Made by a program: the position numbers and the translations under genes. The notes beneath the pieces are model-generated. The model was not told the DNA's origin. It worked only from the letters and a program-made list of their open reading frames with translations, and did no database searches. Below are positions 58,701 through 64,000 of a stretch of DNA of 64,000 nucleotides, piece after piece; within the stretch, counting starts at the first letter, position 1, and every line of letters starts with the position of its first letter. This DNA is from Metellina segmentata (lineage: Eukaryota > Arthropoda > Arachnida > Araneae > Tetragnathidae), in contig OX375872.1 of the NCBI GenBank assembly GCA_947359465.1, positions 79,715,641-79,779,640 on the forward strand, in the 5' to 3' direction.

Positions 58701-61700
58701 TCTAGCATGGGGAATAAACGTTTGATAAAACTTGCTATTTCATTCATTTTACAAAAGGTGGAAGAAAATATGCACTTTTACGACATAATCACAGAATTTG
58801 CCTTGCGAAAAGAAAGAAAAGTAAAGTTGTAAGTTTTAACATTTTCCGTATAGTTTATTTTATGAAATTTATATTATTATCAATGGAGTATATCCAGTTA
58901 ACGCTTTTTATTTTTAGTTCTAGTTCTACTTGTATACATTTTGACATGGGGGCACCAAGTCCCATTGCCGAGGGCGACAGAACCCTATATATGGTACTGG
59001 CGCTATACGCAAAAAAAAAAAAAAAAGTTGATTACTTTAGGGGGCATTCATATAAATCTATATAAATTTTTTGTGTTTTTAAGACCCGTTCCATTAAAAT
59101 ACCAAACGATATCAAGGACCAAAATCTTCCCCTCATTTGATATCATCACCCATCACTTCATACTAAAAATCTTCAAAATTAATTTTTATTCTCTTTTAAA
59201 TATAACTTTTGCAAAAGAGCTGGCAGAGAAATTGATGATTAGTCCAGAGTTCTGAGCTGAAACTCACACCAGGACAAGGAAAATAAAGAAACACTTTTCT
59301 TATGAAGGTGGGAAAAATCAACCTTCCCAAAGTAAACTTCTTCAACGTGGTTTTAAATCAAGCAATCAGTTCTTTATCAGAGGTTTGATCAAATGCAGAA
59401 GCAGAGATAACTTCAAATTTCTCTGACATTCATAGCCTTCAGCAATGGGGAAAAATGGAACAAGAGAGTGCTGTTTAAATTTGCAGACAGTTTTGACGAC
59501 AAAACCGAATGTGATGTAGATTAAAATGAGCTGGTAGACGTGATCTTACTTTTCGCACCGATGCTGCCATAAAAGAGTTGCCACAAAAAGACCTTAGGTT
59601 GGTAAACTATTAATTTTTTCATAGATATGTTTCCCAATGTTTTTGAGCTTAAGAATCTTACTTACCATTCTTATATGTCAGTTGTTATTGGGGAGAGGAT
59701 ATTTTCCAAATTGAAAGTTATAAAAACTACCATTTCCCAAGATAGTTTGAGGGGATTAACGACCTTGGATACAGAAAATGAGGTGCTCAATGTCATCGAT
59801 ACAGACACATTCTTAAGAGATTTTGGAAAGAAAAAGGCCAGAAAAATGCACTTTTGATTTTTCTATTTTTATAGTTTTTCTTCATCAGTGTTGAACAAGA
59901 GTGTTTCACAAATCCTTCGATAGTAAGAATATTTTTCAGCATATTTTATTTTCAATAATTAATGAATGATTTAATACTATTTAATATTTTGCTGAAATAC
60001 TAAATACATACTGGACATATTATGGTATTAATGTAAATGTAATGTTGACTTTACTGTATTAAATGATTTCGAAATGAAGGAGTACCATTGAAGTGTTTTG
60101 TAAACCAAATACCATGGCATAACTATTTTTAAGTACAATGGATGTATTTAATATCATAAAATCCATTAGCTTATGAAGGTCTGGCGGATTAAATCCTGGC
60201 AATATAAAAACGCATTAAACGCAATAATAAATAAATTTCACAGTATGCTATTCTAAGGGGGAGGGAAACAATATGCGACGAATCTTTGAAAAGGAGGGGC
60301 GCCGCCAAATCATCATCTCGCATCTGCAATAAATATCTCTCGGACCGGCGCCCTGTGTACGGTAGCCTCTCTCTTCTTCTAACGCGTTTTCACACCTTTT
60401 CAAAAATTGACTGACCCAGGTTGACAGCCTTCTCATCGTTGCCGCGGTATAACAAAATAAAAATTGCTTTCGTAATAGACATGAGAGTAGTATTTTGTAT
60501 CTTTCAGACTGTGGCAATAGCAAAGCTACTTTTAGAAGGATAGTTGGCGGTCAAGAATCTGATATAGGAGCTTGGCCATGGATGGTGAGTTGACTATAAG
60601 GATAAAACAGTAGTGGATCATGGTTTTGAATTGATGAACAAAAGGATGGAAACTAGAGAAAATATAAAACTTATAACTGTTTAATATTCTTAAAACTAAG
60701 ATAAGAGATATACGATCTTTTATAGATTTAGCAACGAAATTTCTTTAAATAAGCTATAGGTGTATGATTACAATTTTCAGACGTTTAGTCATTTGCGTAA
60801 AGAAAGTGGAATTGATTTTGAGAAAATAAAAAATTGTCACGTAGCACCTCACGTAGATTTAAATTTTGTCAGTAAGTTCTTCAGTTTTGGGATGGAAAGA
60901 ATTATTAGAACCTGATTATCTGTAAAGTACACTGTTATCTAGATAAAATGGTTTCACAGCTTTATTAAAAGTGTAATTTATGTATCTTGTAAATTATATA
61001 TTTTTAAATTTATAAAACCCTAGGCACGTTTTATTTTCGAAAAAATATAATTTTAAGTCGGGGTTTAAGTAAGTTAAGTTCAGTGTGTAAAGAAAACGCC
61101 AATTTTTTTTAAATACTTTGTTCGCCTCTAAATGGTACTTTTTGAGGTGTAGGGAAAGTTTGAGTAAGGAAAAGGTATTTTTAGGTATTTTAATTAACGT
61201 CGTAATGAAGCAATATAACAGGCTATTGATGACGGTACGGAATCAATCCCAAAGGGAAAGATCAAGGACAACACCACGTATTTTTGAACAACGGTCAGAT
61301 GACGAGGCAACACCTGAGCAGGCACCCCACTCTTCAAATTTCCACACCATGCTAGAGGACATTTGAGGCCACGACAGATTTAACATGCACCAACATCTTT
61401 GTACAAGACGGTCTTTCGTTTGAATCGAACTTGCTACGCTCCGGTGGCAAATCTGATGCTTTTCTAACCGGGCTATCGTGGCCCGAGTAAAGAAAAGAGA
61501 GGTGATATGATTCGTTCGCCAGGTCGTGGCGCCGGAATATATATATCTGCGTAAGGTAATTGGTAATTTTTAATTAACGTCATACTAGAGCAACACAACG
61601 GGCTATTGGCGACGTTCCGGGATCAATCCCTGAGGAAAAGACCGAGGACAACACCACATAATTTTGAACCATGGTCAGATGAAGACCTGAGGCAACACCT

Positions 61701-62202
61701 GAGCCTCTGGATAAGGAATAAACGGAAGCGATTTGATTTGTTGGCAGATCGTGGTGCGGGGATATTTTCTGAATAAGGAATAAAAGGAGGCGATTTCATT
61801 TGTTGGCAGATCGTGGTGCGGGGATATTTTCTGAGTAAGGAATAAAAGGAGGCATTGTATTTGTTGGCCGAACGTGGCGCGGGGATATATCTCTGAAGAA
61901 GGAATAAACAAATGCGATTTCATCCGTTGAAATCGAAATCCTTCCTCGTTTTTCATCAATTTCTTTTTTGTAAATGAAATCGAGAAACAAAGCCATAATT
62001 TTTTTAAAATTGAGACGTCTTGTTATTAAATTTATTATTTATTTATTCTTGTCTTTGAATGCTGAGTGTCATTATATTTACAGGCCGTAATATTTTATGT
62101 ACGAAAAAGTGGTAAAAGTGCAGAATGCGGTGGCGTTTTAGTTACGAGGAAACATGTTATAACTGCTGCCCATTGTGTCGTAAGCTCAAGGAGAGGAATA
62201 AC
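52706..62202 (+). CDS. CLIP-domain serine protease, 5' part
   Basis: Four exons join in phase: 52706-52784, 54777-55109, 60508-60584, 62084-62202 (608 nt, 202 residues plus two bases). The gene continues past the window. Residues 1 to about 19 form a signal peptide. Six cysteines (42, 52, 58, 75, 85, 86) form a clip domain. A Ser/Thr/Asn-rich linker leads to Cys139, which usually tethers the clip to the catalytic chain. Activation would follow Arg148 (FRR/IVGG), so a trypsin-like enzyme must cut it. His193 in TAAHC is the catalytic His. Such secreted zymogens act in haemolymph clotting, melanisation and Toll-type cascades; which role applies here is unknown. The Asp and Ser exons lie beyond 64000. 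Confidence 0.92.
53405..53542 (-). repeat. GGGGTTTTATGRCGC repeat family, copy 2
   Basis: A diverged copy in protease intron 1. The inverted strand reads ttgggttgtatggtacaagg, then gcaatatttgaacaagctgt, and ends near agagagaaatacacccaggg. Confidence 0.65.
54303..54445 (+). repeat. GGGGTTTTATGRCGC repeat family, copy 3
   Basis: The plus strand reads ttggggttttatggcgctag, then ggccatatttggccatgctg, and aataaaagttttactgacac. It lies about 330 bp before the clip exon. Confidence 0.75.
54777..55109 (+). CDS. CLIP protease exon 2: clip domain
   Basis: The exon carries all six clip cysteines (SCTTP, GSC, LQC, SMC, VCC) and the linker up to FSS. The acceptor is GTTACAG/GTGAA and the donor CATCAG/GTACAA. 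The 1+2 split codon with exon 1 gives Ser27. Confidence 0.93.
55110..56029 (+). other. Protease intron 2, left part
   Basis: No recognised feature. The open frame at 55465-55656 has no motif. Confidence 0.5.
56030..56280 (+). repeat. GACGAGATATCTCGTC repeat, copy 2
   Basis: A cluster of about 45-bp units combines a palindromic cgag(a)tatctcgtc core with cattagcaaaactaaccaaa and tcttga. A perfect 16-bp palindrome gacgagatatctcgtc lies at 56233-56248. The edge ccatatggagagttaaacta matches copy 1 at 49031 in inverted orientation. Confidence 0.7.
56281..57479 (+). other. Protease intron 2, middle part
   Basis: AT-rich with no gene. A scrap near 57297-57336 (gaaccaaggtcagatgagga, then aacctgagct) is a minus-strand SINE remnant. 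Confidence 0.5.
57480..57545 (-). mobile_element. SINE tail fragment
   Basis: The match runs acgtcgcactggagcaacac, then aacgggcc, with an internal deletion, then gggatcaatcc and aaagatccgg. Confidence 0.75.
57711..58132. mobile_element. Hairpin element, about 160-bp arms
   Basis: The left arm (tagcgtgtctttcctgaagt through gattcttcaattcgattaac to ttgtaacttgt) is mirrored by the right arm (acaagttacgaatgttt through aattgaagaatcgattaact to cggaaagatacgctag). The loop is about 110 bp. This suits a fold-back MITE or an inverted duplication. No coding capacity. Confidence 0.8.
58230..58830 (+). pseudogene. hAT transposase C-terminal relic, first
   Basis: Near 58610-58680 the plus strand reads LPVTTASCERSFSKLK, the hAT dimerisation signature, followed by a stop and a recognisable tail (NKRLIKLAISF-like) to about 58830. 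The upstream frame 58257-58490 is probably part of the same decayed gene but lacks a clear motif. Confidence 0.65.
59240..59857 (+). pseudogene. hAT transposase C-terminal relic, second
   Basis: The open stretch 59627-59857 reads MFPNVFELKNLTYH, then VVIGERIFSKLKVIKTTISQ and FLRDFGKKKARKMHF. This matches the end of ZMYM1-like hAT proteins (usually ASAERSFSKLKLIK). The region from 59240 holds broken upstream parts. It is distinct in sequence from the relic 1 kb to the left. Confidence 0.75.
59858..60507 (+). other. Protease intron 2, right part
   Basis: No feature is recognised apart from the splice acceptor at 60506-60507. Confidence 0.6.
60508..60584 (+). CDS. CLIP protease exon 3: activation site
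   Basis: The 77-nt exon encodes CGNSKATFRRIVGGQ to GAWPWM, spanning the linker cysteine and the zymogen cleavage site. The acceptor is CTTTCAG/ACTGT and the donor ATG/GTGAGT. Confidence 0.95.
60585..61189 (+). other. Protease intron 3, left part
   Basis: AT-rich, nothing recognised. Confidence 0.6.
61190..61490 (-). mobile_element. SINE with a different tRNA-like head
   Basis: The body (taattaacgtcgtaatgaag through gaggcaacacctgagcaggc to cacgacagatttaa) belongs to the window's SINE family. The head on the right (61405-61490) reads inverted gccacgatagcccggttaga, then atcagatttgcc and agttcgattc. This has an A box and a B box but differs from the gccgaccaactggtatagtg head of the other full copies. 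Confidence 0.7.
61488..61929. repeat. 62-bp minisatellite split by a SINE
   Basis: Three 62-bp units start at 61707, 61769 and 61831 (ctgaataaggaataaaagga, ggcgatttcatttgttggca, gatcgtggtgcggggatatt), with a partial unit to 61929. A diverged unit lies at about 61488-61553, before the inserted SINE. Confidence 0.85.
61554..61704 (-). mobile_element. 5'-truncated SINE inside minisatellite
   Basis: The copy runs from ggtaatttttaattaacgtc through gggctattggcgacgttccg to aacacctgagc. It appears to have inserted into the 62-bp array; ctgcgtaagg and ctggataagg at the two sides are compatible with array sequence. Confidence 0.8.
62084..62202 (+). CDS. CLIP protease exon 4: catalytic His
   Basis: AVIFYVRKSGKSAECGGVLV leads to ITAAHC with the active-site His. 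The cysteine pair flanking it (CGG...HC) is the usual S1 disulphide. The acceptor is TTTACAG/GCCGT and the donor ATAAC/GTAAGT. The next exon lies past the window. Confidence 0.95.
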
Positions 62203-62475
62203 GTAAGTTTTTATGTAGTTTTCTACTTTGTAATATTATTTTCTTTTTAAAAATTTGTAGGGCATACAAAAATTAAGAATGCAGGCAACCAGTGGTGTAG
62301 CATCCTCTGAAACACAAAAAACTCGATATCTCGTATTGAAAAATAATACATTTCAGCGCAAAAAATTAGTTTCCTTAATCAAAAAAACACTATTCTAAAA
62401 ATAAATTTTACTTTTGACGAAAATCTTTACTGATATCAGTTTTGATTTGAAATGTGCACTTTCTTCCTTTTTCTA

Positions 62476-64000
62476 CACTCATATCCAAAATTATCTTTAC
62501 ATACCCAGAAATAATTATGTTCCATAGAATACCCAATCGATGTAATCCATTTATGCAGAGAATGTGTGAATGACAAGCCTAATTAGAATTATCCAATCAA
62601 AAGTGTTCAAACGGTTTCTGATATGCAAATCAAGGCGTTACGTCATCCGACGGTTAATCAGTCGCATTGCACAATGTGAATATCTGAGTGAATTTCTGCT
62701 ATACAGCGTTTGATTTCAGTGTGTAGACTCGAAACTGTTTGTTATGGCTCCGAAGTATCATTTGGAATATTCTGTGGTGGCACATTATCGGCCGTTTAGA
62801 AGCAGGGCAGGTAATCATGGAAGCAGCGAGATATGTGAATATTTCAAGACGGACAGTCTCTGCGCTATGGAAACAATTTCAGATTTCTGGAACTATTGTA
62901 AGGAGGCCTGGACAAGTTCGTAAACGTAGACAACTCCTTCTCAAGATCGATGTATTGCAATAACTGCCCGTCGTAACAGGAATACTACTGCTAGGCAATT
63001 CAATTCAGAGCTTGCAGCCGCCACGGGAACTGTTGTATCACGGCAAACTGTATACAGAAGGCTTATTGAAAAAGGCCTTTGTACCAGAAAGCCAAGAGTA
63101 TGTGTTTCAATGCCTTCACAACACAAGAGGGATCGCTGGAATTGGTGCAACAAACATCTGAACTGGAGCCAACACCAATGGACCCATGTTCTCTTTATTG
63201 ATGAGTCGAGGTTAAGTTTAACATCAGATTCTAAACGTTTTTATATCTGGAGGGAGTCAGGAACGCGAAATCTTCCTTCGAACATTATGCATTGTGACCG
63301 TTTTGGTAGTGCATGTGTGATGGTGTGGGGTGGAATAATGATGGATGCACGTACGCTCCTACACGTTTTCAACCGAGGATCTGTGACCGGCCAGTGACAT
63401 CGGGATGAGGTCTTAGAACGTTATGTAAGACTTTTCAGAGGTGTATATGAATCTGATTTTTTATTTATGGATGATAATGCTCCTCCATATAAAGCAAACT
63501 TCGTTGACGAATTCCTTGAAAGTGAAGCCATTGAGCGAATACCGTGACCAGCAAAATCTCTTGATCTGAACCTGATAGAGAACTTTTATGGGACTACCTT
63601 GGAGAAGCAGTTGCACGAAGACATCCTCCTTCTAGAGATATAAATGCCCTGAAGACCACATTGGTGGAGGAGTGGAACTTAATACCTCAAACTGTGGTTA
63701 ACAACATTACTACAAACATGAAATCACGTTGCGATTTTTGTGTACAAGTCAGGGGCGATCACATTCTATATTAAATTCATAAGCCTTATTTTTTTCTGAG
63801 CTATTCATTTTTTAAAACTCTCCTTGTCACATATTATTGCCATTTTTATGGTTTAATTCCACAGTTTTATACTATACGCAGTGTTCTTAAATCATTTCCT
63901 TTATATTTATGTATTTTGATGTTATGTCTCATTCCACACAAATTCATAAAATTATAGTTCACAGTTTCTGAGAAATCCGTGATTCTATGCATATAAACAT
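62476..64000 (+). mobile_element. 1.5-kb Tc1 element, copy 2 (cut by window)
   Basis: The left end after TA (62474-62475) is cactcatatccaaaattatc, the family terminus. The right part reaches gtgattctatgcatataaac, so by comparison with copy 1 only the last 20-30 bp lie outside. It sits in protease intron 4 in the orientation opposite to copy 1. Confidence 0.9.
62744..63774 (+). pseudogene. Tc1 transposase, few breaks
   Basis: The start MAPKYHLE continues, after a shift, as RIIGRLEAGQVIMEAARYVN and ISRRTVSALWKQFQISGT, then a GQVRKR linker with another shift. A long open stretch holds TARRNRNTTARQFNSELAAA, FIDESRLSLTSDS (first Asp) and VMVWGGIMMDA. After a TGA at 63395-63397, FMDDNAPPYKANFVDEFL (second Asp) follows, then a diverged Glu region (LNLIENF). 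It is better preserved than copy 1 but still inactive. Confidence 0.88.

Overview
The window looks like arthropod nuclear DNA, most likely from an orb-weaving spider. It is AT-rich, has two multi-exon genes with long introns, and is crowded with decayed DNA transposons (Tc1/mariner, hAT, piggyBac, Helitron, Harbinger) and a tRNA-derived SINE. That SINE's odd-frame peptides resemble ones I remember from spider protein predictions. The spider assignment is an inference; no search was run. There are no bacterial operons, CRISPR arrays, rRNA genes or convincing functional tRNA genes.

Left half (about 4.2-31 kb): one host gene on the minus strand, an orthologue of WDSUB1 (WD40 repeats, then SAM, then U-box; a probable E3 ubiquitin ligase). 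I joined nine coding exons from splice sites and reading phase into a 495-codon protein with every phase closing. Intron 3 (14.6 kb) holds two deep transposon nests. In the first, a Helitron contains a hAT, which contains an internally deleted piggyBac, which contains a SINE. In the second, a mariner fold-back contains a SINE, which contains a nearly intact piggyBac, which contains two SINEs.

Middle (about 31-52 kb): no host gene recognised. It holds a SINE split by a BED-finger hAT, a Gypsy pol/gag relic split by a Tc1, a hAT-type MITE carrying a tRNA-like sequence, a 1.5-kb Tc1, a second Helitron inside a Tc1, long (TA)n arrays and a Harbinger-type MITE.

Right (52.7 kb to the end): the 5' part of a plus-strand gene for a secreted CLIP-domain serine protease. 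It has a signal peptide, a six-cysteine clip domain, an activation site and the catalytic-His exon. The Asp and Ser exons lie beyond the window. Its introns hold hAT relics, a large hairpin element, a 62-bp minisatellite and a second copy of the 1.5-kb Tc1.

The two host genes are unrelated in function. No new multi-gene system is visible. The more unusual signals are the nested insertions with readable target-site duplications, a SINE body joined to two different tRNA-like heads, and a C-terminal frame break shared by two piggyBac copies.
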